Below are positions 1 through 9,608 of a DNA stretch of 64,000 bases, piece by piece. The translations under genes and the position numbers were made by a program. Every line of letters starts with the position of its first letter. The stretch's first letter is position 1. The stretch comes from Psococerastis gibbosa (taxonomy: Eukaryota; Arthropoda; Insecta; Psocodea; Psocidae): contig OZ020485.1 in NCBI GenBank assembly GCA_963971405.1, positions 29,221,921 through 29,285,920 of the forward strand, in the 5' to 3' direction. The notes beneath the pieces were generated by a model. The model was not told the origin of the DNA and ran no database searches. It saw nothing but the letters and a program-made list of their open reading frames with translations.

Positions 1-510
1 TGGCACGATGGTCATATAAAATAAAGCTGCTGGAACTTGGAAGTGGGTGGATTTGGTGGGAAGGAAAAAGGGGGCCCTCCCCCTGCGCACACGGACTTAG
101 CGTTGCCTCTGAGGAACAAAATATGAATGGTTAGGTTTAACGAGGAAGGTTTACTTACATAAAATGAAGTGCTACTTGGTCAATATTATATGTTTTGGAA
201 TGCTGCTTAAACTTAGGATAAAATAACTGTAACTTTTAATATGAAAAGGCTGAATTTACTGAAATAATTGAAAATAATTACGAACCATTCTTCTGTGGTT
301 GATGGCTGAATAATAAATGGCAAAATGGCGTCTCGTGAAAAGGGAAATTTTATGTCCATTGGCGCGAAGGGAGAACGTGTCGGAAGACGGAAGGCGGGAA
401 ATAGTTGGGATACAGTTCCAAGGCACTAGGGGTTAAATGAAAATGAAAAGAAGAATATCGTCGCACCAAGGCTTGGTGCGGCGTAGAAATAACGGGGAAA
501 ACCCGTTACA
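1..510 (-). repeat. 3' LTR of the Ty3/gypsy element (partial, window edge)
   Basis: These 510 bases equal 7795-8304 with no difference seen by eye. About 400 bases of this LTR should lie left of the window. Identity of the two LTRs indicates insertion too recent for visible divergence. Confidence 0.93.
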
Positions 511-1089
511 ATCGCGTAAAACCCATGACACGAACGTGGCCGGAAAGGCGACTTCGTTGAGACAACAAAACAAGTAGAAAGGGTAAAACAACCAAACAAG
601 AGCAAAACGGGAAATGGGCGCCAGCCAAAGAGGAACTCTGACAAAGAGACAGCAGTGAAAGGGAAAGGACGGGAAAAGACCATGGTGCGGGAAGGAGTAC
701 AAAAATTACACTAAAAACGCGTCACACGCGTAAAACAAAAAAATGTTTCAGCGTGTGTACAATAAAAGGCATAATATGTGAACAATACAAGACAACACAA
801 AATGCAGTGAACAATCGGAAACGCGCATCGCGCGTAAAACAATGAAAAAAATTAAGGACCCGTAACAAGTATGGAATAACACCAAAAGAGAAAAAGGCAA
901 ATGAAATTGTAAACACTTGGGAACGAACAAAATCGAAATCCTCAAGAATAAGAACTTAAGAACTAGCCTATGCGAAAAATCAAAGAAACCAGCGATGCTT
1001 CATAAATGAGCCAATCGAACAAAAACTAATATTAAAGGGTTAAAAGATGTGGAACTAACGCTATTAATTCTAAAAACAAAAGAGTAAAT
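511..1089 (-). other. Non-coding 3' region of the LTR element
   Basis: This A-rich stretch of about 0.58 kb lies between the end of the integrase frame and the 3' LTR. Short open frames here resemble nothing known, and no env-like signal or membrane segment is convincing. Confidence 0.7.
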
Positions 1090-4000
1090 TTAGACACAAA
1101 CAGGTCTAAGTTGAGACACCGGCCATTTCCCCGCCGGCTCGCCGTTTAACTTCTGCAAGCTGTATTGGGTGTCCGAGAGTTTTTCAGCGACTTGAAATGG
1201 TCCAATGTATTTGGGACAAAATTTCTTCGTAATATCTTTGGCCGCCGAAGACAGAGCATGGTTGAGTCGCCACACCATTGTTCCCACAGTCAAAACAAGA
1301 GGCTTACGTTTCGTATTGTACGCCTCTGCTTGAGCATGTTTAGCTCGATTATGTGTGGTTATTATGGAGGCGTATATTTCCTTAATTTCACCTTGTAAAG
1401 CTTCATCATAGACTGGGGCATCAAATAACGCCAGGTCGGCGTGGTTGAGATTGGTCACAGCGTCCTGAAAGGCAGGGAGCTCACGACCAAGGAAGAGTTT
1501 TGCAGGGGAAAAACCTGTGGCGTCGCAGACAGTGGCTCGTAAGGCATAAGTCACCAGAGGTAAGTAACGCGACCATGTTTTATGATTTTCTGTGCTGAAT
1601 ATGGCCAGCACCGTCTTCAAAGTCCTTATCCAGCGCTCGGTGGGGTTTGCCGATGGGAAATAATGAGGAATAAACCTTAGCTTCGAATTGTAAGTCCCAC
1701 AGAATTCCTTAAAAGCGCTAGAGGTGAACTGAGAGCCATTGTCGGATAGCCATGCCGATGGCGGTCCGTACTGGTACACAACATGTGTGGTCAGAGCGGA
1801 GATAATTTTTACGGCTGTAATATGAGTTATAGGAACTGAGACAACCCAACGAGTACATGCTTCGACCGCAACCAAGATATATTGATAGGCCTGTGATTTA
1901 GGAAGAGGACCCACTAGATCGATGTACCACAGAGCTCCAGGCTTCAGCATGGGCGGTTTAACCGTCATTAGCCCAGTGGGCGGCTTGTTACTGGCCTTGA
2001 ACTGCTGACATGGGAAACATGCTTGAACGTAGCGACGAACGTCACTTGCTAGACATGGCCAATAATATAAATTTCGAATGCGTTTTGTAGTCTTGTTATG
2101 ATTCATGTGTCCCCCTTGGGGAGTATCATGGTATTCCTTAATGATGTCAAGACGAACATCAGTGGGTACAACTAAGCGAAGGTCGGAACCTACCAACTTA
2201 TACAAAAACTCATCCCGGAATGTAAAAAGCGGGTAATCTTGCGGGGTTTTAGACACTTTGCCCCTCAAATCGTGGTACCAGGTATCATTAGAATTTTTAA
2301 TTCTTTCGGGATACAAAGTAGAAGGAATCGGTACAAAAGCTGCTGCCATGATTGAAACGCGAGAAAGAGCGTCAGGGACAACATTAAGGCTACCTTTTCG
2401 ATGTACTACATCGAAATCGTATTGTGCCAAGGTCGTGATCCAACGGCTGACTCTACCTGAGGGTGTGTCCAACTTGCTGAGCCAGCGAAGCGCTTCATGA
2501 TCGGTAATGACCGTAAAACGTGTCCCATAGAGGTATTGACGAAACGAAGTAATACCATGGATGACCGCAAGAAGCTCCTTTTCCGTCACGGAGTAGTTGC
2601 GCTGAGCCGGACCCAGAGTCTTCGAGGTATACGCCACAACCCTTTCCTGTCCATCGATCATTTGTGTAAGAACGCCTCCCAAAGCAACATCTGAAGCGTC
2701 TACTGCCAAAGTAAAAGGGAGATCAAAACGAGGGCACGCCAAGATTGGCTTGCTAATCAGTTTATCCTTTAGGGTTTCGAATGCCAACCGTTCCTCGTTG
2801 CCCCAAAGGAAAGGCGTGTCTTTCCGCAACAAATTGTTCAAAGGGCGCGCCACATCTGAGAATTGGTCGATAAACCGCCGATACCAGCCAGCCAAACCAA
2901 GGAAAGCTCGGACTTCACGCTGATTTCGGGGTGTGGGATACCGGGATATTGCCGTGATTTTGTCCTCCGACATTTTGATATCTCCACCACCGACAACGTA
3001 TCCCAAATATTCTGTTTCCGCCGAGAGAAACTTGGATTTTTTTCCAGTTCAACTGGAGGTCAGCATTGCGTAGCAACTCAAGAACTATATTAACGTGGCG
3101 GACATGTTCGTCAAAGGTGGCGCTGTAGATGCATAGGTCATCCAAGTAGGTGAAGGCGAAGGCCTGAGCAGGTCGTAGAATTTTTTCCAGGATGGCCTGG
3201 AATGAGCCGGGCAGTGTGGCTAGGCCAAATGGCGCGTAGACCCATTCAAAGTGACCCATGGATGCAACCGTAAATGCAGTCATGTATCTCGACGAGGCTT
3301 CTAGGCGCACCTGATGGAAGCCCTGTAATAAATCTAGAGTCGTTAGGAACTGAGCATCCTTCAACTTATCTAACAAATCATGGATGCGTGGAAGTGGCTG
3401 CCCCGATGTGCGGCAAGCCTTGTTGGCATCTCGGTAATCCACGCAGATACGGTGACTGCCATCCTTCTTCCGCGCCAGAACCAAACGTGAACTCCAAGGG
3501 CTGTCCGAATATTGAATTATTCCCTTGTCAAGGAGTTTTTGAATTTCTTCTTTCACATACTCCATGATTGGCGGAGAAAATGTGGAATAACGGTGTTTCA
3601 CGGGAGCAATGTCCGTGCGAGGGTACAGTCTGTGCTCACCTACGTTACATTGTCCCGGAGAGTCAGCGAAACGCTCCTTCCAATGTCGCAGGAGCTCATT
3701 GAATTCTTTAGATTGATCATCGGAAAGTATCGGATGATTAAAAACAATATCTGTGTGAGCTTCCGGAGGTGCCAGAGGGCTCACAGCGTCGTGTACATCT
3801 GGATCGAGGTCAGCTGATGACGCTTCAATGGCTAGGTGAAGGGAGTCCAACTGATGGAGCCTAGCTCGAACAGGGGACCCTTGAACTAGAAAAATCACAG
3901 CATCCTCGGTAAATTGTAATGTGGCCTGTAATTCTCTCAATGTATTGACGCCAATGATACAGTCCTGCGCCAAATTTGCCACAAATAGGCATTTGCCGAA

Positions 4001-5776
4001 CCATGTCGCGGGAGTCTCATCCGTCTCGATGACCAAATGAAGATCTGCCTCCGCAACTAGCCCAGAGTGAGCCCCATTAGCCACTACAATCATTCCATTA
4101 CGAGGGCGAATGGTAAACCCTAAAGCTTCCAGCTGAGGAATCAGCCTGGCTGATAACGCCGTGTCGGTACAACCGGTGTCAACCAGGGAAGTCAAGGACA
4201 GAGACGAACATTGTCCTGCAATGGCCAATTTCAAATAAAAACGTTGGTGTTCAGGTTCTCTGGATGGAATTCCTGCTGCGTCTGCCTGAGGTAGCTGAGG
4301 CGAGCCGGAGCCCGTTGAAGCTTCTGCGACTGCCAACGCACGCTGTGCCTCTGCCAAAAGCCGCTGCATGTCATGAACTTTTTGGCGTAAGCCGCTAACA
4401 TCTTTTCGAGAGCATGTAGGGCATGAAGCAAATGTCGTACTAGATGCACCACATCGGAAACAAAAAGGACGAGCCGTTGTCGGACAGTCTGAAGAGCCAT
4501 GACTATTCGATTTACAGCCCGCGCAAGATCGTTTTGCCATAGCCCGTGGAGGGGGTCCCTTCTTCTTAATAAGAGTTTTAGACAAACCTGAGTTGTTCGG
4601 AGACGCTGATTCCATTTGTGAAGTTGGCCTTTGAATCAGGGGGGCAACCGGTTCAACCACTGGTTCAATCGGTGCTAGCTTGCTGGTAGTTGGTCGTTGG
4701 GAATTCCTTCGCCGCTCGGCATCGCCATATAAAGGGTGGGCAAGGAGTTCTTCAGTCGGAGCTACGTAGGTGTTTTTCCGCTCCATTGCAATCTCCAGCG
4801 AGCGCGCATGGCGCTCTAGGTCTTGCATCGTCAGGTTCTCTGGGGAGACGCGGAGAGAAAGCCTTTCAAAAAGGCGTGGGTGGCAGTTCTCCCAGAGAAG
4901 AGAAACAATTTCCTCTTGCGGAAGAGGTCTGGCCAAATCATTGTTCAGCAGACAAATAAAGGTGGAAAATTCCGCGAATGATTCTTTCGGACCCTGTTTG
5001 CGGGAATATAGGTTTGCCCGCTTTGTGAGGTCGCTTTCAGTAGAGCCATAAGTCAGTTTCATATCACCTAACAGGGTAGGCCAGTCCTGATATAAGTGTT
5101 TCCGCAGACGGAACCATTGGGCCGCTGGGCCACTTAATGCCTGTCCGACTACGCGAACCTTGTCAGGAAACGATAAGGGTAAAGAAGAAAAAAGGTCCTC
5201 AATACGTCGAGCAAACAATTCAAAACTTTCAGAGGGCCTGCCGGAGAAAGAAATGGATCGAGCCGCGAGCTCTTGGAATACCTCCTTTAGAGCCCGGTGT
5301 GACGTGCTGGACGAATTGGTAAAGGTGTCACAGATTTTGGAAAGAGTTGCCTCAAAGGTGGCCACTAGCAAAGCAGAAGGGTCTGCAGCTGGAGTTGGAA
5401 TCGGCACCATAGACGAAATGGGCAAAGCGGAACCACCCGAAAATGGTCCACTGTTAGAAGACGAGGGCACCGTTACTATTGGGAGAGAAACGTTGTGCGT
5501 AACCGGCAATGAGGGTCTTCTAGGAGGAGACGGGTCCCGGGAAGGAATATTCCCACTGCCCGAAAATGAGCCATCGGGATCACTAGCTTGTAGTCTGCGA
5601 GGTATATCACCTGTAGTGGACACATGGTTGCGAATACGACGGCGTAAAGCCGCTATGCTACCCTCTGATGATAGCCCTAAATCAGTAGCAATATCGATCA
5701 GCTCGTCAAACGAAACGAGCTGCAGCTGGCGACTAATGCCGCAAAATCCTGTATTGAATTGGTTCATATTTATCAA
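1090..5776 (-). pseudogene. gag-pol coding region of the Ty3/gypsy element
   Basis: This is retrotransposon coding sequence and is treated as a fossil. Parts in transcription order: gag from 5776 with an N-terminal SAP-like stretch (about 5.6-5.7 kb) and a capsid-like region (about 4.9-5.3 kb); a Cys/His-rich knuckle (about 4.43-4.53 kb); an aspartic protease with a VDTG active site (about 4.18 kb); reverse transcriptase with a YLDD motif (about 3.05-3.65 kb); RNase H beginning around a VDAS motif (about 2.4-2.72 kb); integrase with an HHCC zinc region (about 1.97-2.12 kb) and a catalytic core containing DNGSQF (about 1.5-1.94 kb). No chromodomain or env was recognised. The coding region is read in two overlapping frames, so there is about one break, or a frame change of the kind such elements use; sequence alone cannot separate these. 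Confidence 0.93.
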
Positions 5777-7388
5777 ATAGCGTGGGGATACAGCCCCCTT
5801 AATCTAATCCACCAGAAAATAAAATAAAAATTAGAATAACATATAACCAGGAAAGTGTGCAACAGGGAAAAACATCCAGACGGTACAATTGAAAACAAAC
5901 CTAAACCAGCAAAAAGTACTCACCAAATCCCACATTTGGAATCATAAACAAAAAGGACCGGAAAAGAACAGGGCAGGAAAAGAACAAAAGAAAACCTTTA
6001 AAAAGGGACACTAAAAACTCTGGAAGACCGTCGACTGTCTCCAAGAACCTCACCGTGTCGAAGGTGAAAACGGTAACCCCGCGCGAAGGTACCTAAGGAA
6101 AAGACTGAGAGTCTGGAAATATTCATAGGAAATAACTACGCAGGTGGAAGAAGTTAACTGATAGTACCTACGTGACAATCCGTGACCGAAAACTAACATG
6201 ACTGTCAACTACAATCCCTGCAAGAACGGGGTGTGAGGCCTTCCACCTGGGCGGAAACCCTAAAACAGAGAGACTGGTAAAACAAACTGAAGTGGATACA
6301 AGAGAAAAAAAATATCTATCATAAAACATTATGCTACTTCAGTCAAATAAATGCGAAACCGTGGCGAGACTATAGAAGAATTACGAAATAGGGAAAACTG
6401 AACATCGAAACTACCTAGCTAGTACACTAACATAGAGCATAGCTGGAGAAACACATTCATTCACAAAACAAATTAAATTACCACCAGTACTTTCTAATGA
6501 GAACCCCCCCAAAACTAGAGACCCATGTCAAAAGTAAAGTAGTGGCTAGCATAGAATGCCATAATAGTGAAAAAATAAAAATAAAAACCCAATTCTTTAC
6601 AACAGTTTTCAAATTGTACCGACCCAACAATAAAAGTAGAAACATTATTCCCTGAAACAAAAATCTTGTACCTACAAGCATTAAATAAAATCTTACAACT
6701 AGCTGAAAGAAAGTGCCAACAGAAACATTAAAATATTCATTGTCACACAAAAACCATAAATGAAAGTAATCATGTTGTTTGCCAAGGAGGTTAAAATGAT
6801 CTTCTCAATATTTGAAAAGTAATAGGAAGGCATATTTGCCGTAATGTTTGAGAAAAAAAAACTAAATAATTTTGTGAATTGTAATGACCACGTACCTTAA
6901 AAACGCAACAAATATCACAAAGCACTACACGGCACACCCATCCAATGATACAATTTTTTAACTTAAAGCCAAAATTAAATATTATAAAATATTTTTGAAA
7001 TAGACAATTATTGTCAACAATAAAATCAAAACAAGCGCCATTTTCTTAAACATTAAATATCGAAATCCTAGTAGGGAAATTTGTCATCATGTTTGTCGCC
7101 AAAATGCGAAAACAAACTTTTACATTATAAGAAAATAAAATGGCGGATAAAAATTAAAATTTCAGAAGTCAAACTAATATGAAAAAATGACACGTGTGAA
7201 GAGAAAATTAAGTAACAATACACACAAGTAACCTGAAAAAGTTAGAAATAGAATTATAACATAGGATATAGGGTGCCAAATGTGCCATGAAATTCTGATG
7301 CACTAACTTACTGACATTTATTATTATCACAAACTGGAAAAAGTTCAAAACGTTATGTTAAAATAGACAATGTACGTTGGGCGCCAAA
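5777..7388 (-). other. Leader of the LTR element, non-coding
   Basis: This AT-rich stretch of about 1.6 kb lies between the 5' LTR and gag. Only short unconvincing frames are present. Apart from the primer-binding-like site at its right end, nothing recognisable is seen. Confidence 0.75.
7375..7386 (-). other. Primer-binding-site-like sequence of the LTR element
   Basis: Two bases inside the 5' LTR end, the minus strand reads TGGCGCCCAACG. A TGGCGCCC start is typical of tRNA-primed gypsy elements. The tRNA (possibly Lys) is an inference from memory of such sites. Confidence 0.6.
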
Positions 7389-8304
7389 TGTAGCGGGTAG
7401 TTGTTAAAAAACGGCTCTTAGGCAACCCCCGCTCTGCGGGTAGCTCATCGGTAGGCAGGGCGTAGATTCTAGTGAATCAACCTAAGGCCTAATAAAATAA
7501 AATGTGGTACGGGTCATAATAAATATAATAATTAACCTATCTAACATTTCAAAATACAAATTATACCGGGTGTTAGTAAGTTACAATATTAAAAATCTTA
7601 AAAGTCTAAAATCATTAAAGTTGATTTTTGTTAATTATTTATTGATTATTCTTCAAAATTAATATAAGTAAAATAAAGGAGTGAATACACCCACCGGAGT
7701 AATCCATCGGCTCTACTTCTTGTTCCTCCCAATATCGAGGACACTGGAAATGTCCACCTTTGGTAACCCCGGTTACTTAATTTCTATCCTTCCCTGGCAC
7801 GATGGTCATATAAAATAAAGCTGCTGGAACTTGGAAGTGGGTGGATTTGGTGGGAAGGAAAAAGGGGGCCCTCCCCCTGCGCACACGGACTTAGCGTTGC
7901 CTCTGAGGAACAAAATATGAATGGTTAGGTTTAACGAGGAAGGTTTACTTACATAAAATGAAGTGCTACTTGGTCAATATTATATGTTTTGGAATGCTGC
8001 TTAAACTTAGGATAAAATAACTGTAACTTTTAATATGAAAAGGCTGAATTTACTGAAATAATTGAAAATAATTACGAACCATTCTTCTGTGGTTGATGGC
8101 TGAATAATAAATGGCAAAATGGCGTCTCGTGAAAAGGGAAATTTTATGTCCATTGGCGCGAAGGGAGAACGTGTCGGAAGACGGAAGGCGGGAAATAGTT
8201 GGGATACAGTTCCAAGGCACTAGGGGTTAAATGAAAATGAAAAGAAGAATATCGTCGCACCAAGGCTTGGTGCGGCGTAGAAATAACGGGGAAAACCCGT
8301 TACA
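7389..8304 (-). repeat. 5' LTR of the Ty3/gypsy element (complete)
   Basis: The repeat is about 916 bp. In element orientation it begins TGTAACGGG at 8304 and ends CCCGCTACA at 7389, so it has the usual TG..CA ends. Positions 7795-8304 match 1-510 at a constant offset of 7794. The right boundary is where the two copies diverge, and the left boundary is set by the adjacent primer-binding-like sequence. Confidence 0.9.
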
Positions 8305-9235
8305 TATTCCAAATTGCGTATATGTATTTTGGCGAAAAGCAGTACAATCACAGAAATACGATATATTAACTGGAACGGCGGGAGATATAATATCCCTTAC
8401 GGGGCTCCCGTTAGCCATAAGCCAACTATCAGAGATAAGTACCAATGTAAAAAATATCGAAGTCTTAAACATTGCACAATAGCAGAACGGATACCTGGGT
8501 CCTGGACCAGGACAAAACTCTGTACTTAGCTTGTGCACGCTATTCACCCAGCGAAATTGCGTGCGTGCTTTCTTGTGTAGGCCACATTAGCAGTGGCGGC
8601 GTTACGAGGGTGCCCGAGAGCAAGGACGGATACAGGGGGGGGGGGGGGGGGGTAGCGGCCCCCCCAAAATTTGGTAAATCTATTGTAAATTAAGTTATTA
8701 CGCTCTAATTTAGTCGATCCTACATATGTTTTTCCTATTCTGACCCTCAGCTACCCCCCCAAAAAAATGGGCTGGATCCGTCCCTGCCCGAGAGGGCCTG
8801 GCCCCCACAACAGTTTCTCCGGCCCCTCCGGGACCCCCACTTTTGAGATATTTTACATGTTGTTAAAAATTGCAGAATTAATAAAAGGTATACCTACTCC
8901 TAATGAAAAATGTAGTATTGACGGAAATTTGAATTTTTCATTGATACACGCCATTCCACTGGTTTTTCAACTATTGATCACTTTTTTTCTAATGACACGT
9001 ATGCGCCAAATTTTTGAAATTTAGTTTGTATTTGTTTTCTTCGTACACTTATTATTTTCGACCTTCACCGATCTGTTTAATAGATGAAAATTGTTTTATA
9101 AACAATAAAATATAAGATTTTAAATCCCATGACGCCATTTTAGTTTGTTATTGTTTGCAACGCGTGATATTATTCTATGATCATTGATCATTTTTAACTA
9201 TGGCACAGAGTAAAATTCGAATTTCCGTCAATACT
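8305..9235. other. 3' flank / probable 3' UTR of Sema1a with transposon relics
   Basis: This stretch separates the stop codon from the LTR element. It holds a hAT-like G-rich MITE (8621-8786) and a Harbinger-like MITE remnant (about 8877-9274). No other gene is seen. A minus-strand ATTAAA near 9078 is a possible but weak polyadenylation hexamer. Confidence 0.6.
8621..8786. mobile_element. G-rich hAT-like MITE, copy 1 (8-bp target duplication CCCGAGAG)
   Basis: This 166-bp element starts CAAGGACGGATACAGGGG and ends CTGGATCCGTCCCTG, which are imperfect inverted ends. It is flanked by perfect 8-bp direct repeats CCCGAGAG at 8613-8620 and 8787-8794. A run of about 18 G lies just inside the left end. 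An 8-bp duplication with C-A-A/G-starting ends fits hAT; no transposase is encoded. The flanking sequence itself begins CAGTGGCG, so it may have landed in an older element. Confidence 0.88.
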
Positions 9236-9274
9236 TCATTTACTATCACTATTGACGTTGGTGGAATAAGCGCC
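8877..9274. mobile_element. Harbinger-like MITE, diverged copy overlapping the Sema1a stop
   Basis: Inner inverted repeats match around 8907-8940 and 9205-9240 (TATTGACGGAAATT..AATTTT and its complement), and an internal ATCATTGATCA is shared with the copies at 20313-20685 and 24204-24589. The right end GCGCC|TAA at 9274 fits the family end. The left end has diverged and is approximate. Confidence 0.75.
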
Positions 9275-9608
9275 TAAGTGATAACATTCTACAGCCCCGG
9301 GATGAGTACAATATAAGACGCCAACCTTTTTAACAGAGCGTCCTGCGGTGCCAAAGCCATCAGGATGCCTGCCTCCGCGGTATCCTTCTGAGCGGAGTGT
9401 TCCAAAGTTATCACGACCGCGCTGATGATACGGAGGGGTGTAGTTGTCGGTGAATTGGAACAGTGTCTCCGCATTGTTGCCTGTTTGCTGTCCCTTTCTT
9501 AGTGTGTTCTTCGGGGAGTGGTGTGCGTTGTTCTGCGACGGAACAAGCACCGGTTCTGCGTACGTCACCTCCTCCTGTGGAAGAAGTTTTGGTTCTGTGG
9601 GAAGTCTG
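9236..9608 (-). CDS. Sema1a: Sema1a exon m: cytoplasmic tail and stop
   Basis: This 373-nt exon carries 123 codons plus a stop. It reads [20 protein letters not shown], then a Gln/Asn/Gly/Arg-rich tail ending ..[10 protein letters not shown] followed by 28 further residues. Acceptor TTTCAGCAG has two usable AGs (exon start 9608 or 9605) that would differ by one Ser. The last 12 residues and the TGA stop are read from a Harbinger-like MITE, and the Leu before them is its TAA/TTA target duplication. Locust Sema1a (from memory) ends with a short KKTYI-like tail, so the true end may be an unseen splice at KK|V instead. No clear minus-strand AATAAA was found just downstream. Confidence 0.85.

Larger units (their letters stand above)
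1..8304 (-). mobile_element. Ty3/gypsy LTR retrotransposon, right part complete, left LTR cut by window edge
   Basis: The element is read on the minus strand, so its 5' LTR is the right-hand one (7389-8304) and its 3' LTR is at the left window edge (1-510 visible). Between them lie a leader of about 1.6 kb, a gag-protease-RT-RNase H-integrase coding region (1090-5776) and about 0.6 kb of non-coding 3' sequence. The order RT, RNase H, integrase is the Ty3/gypsy (Metaviridae) order; no envelope gene is seen. The two LTRs show no difference over their 510 shared bases, so the copy is young. It looks close to whole, with about one interruption of the coding frame. The target duplication cannot be checked because the left end is outside the window. 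It sits about 0.9 kb downstream of the Sema1a stop codon, in the same orientation. Clade within Ty3/gypsy not assigned. Confidence 0.95.

Noticed and set aside
426-945. Short minus-strand frames with hydrophobic Phe/Leu-rich products at the left end
   Set aside because: They fall in the LTR and non-coding 3' region of the retrotransposon; the hydrophobicity comes from T-rich composition. No env family motif is present.
5160-5780. Long plus-strand open frame of 206 codons
   Set aside because: It is the antisense shadow of the gag region of the LTR element; its composition has no domain and it disappears when the minus-strand gag is accepted. The same holds for plus-strand frames at 1165-4960.
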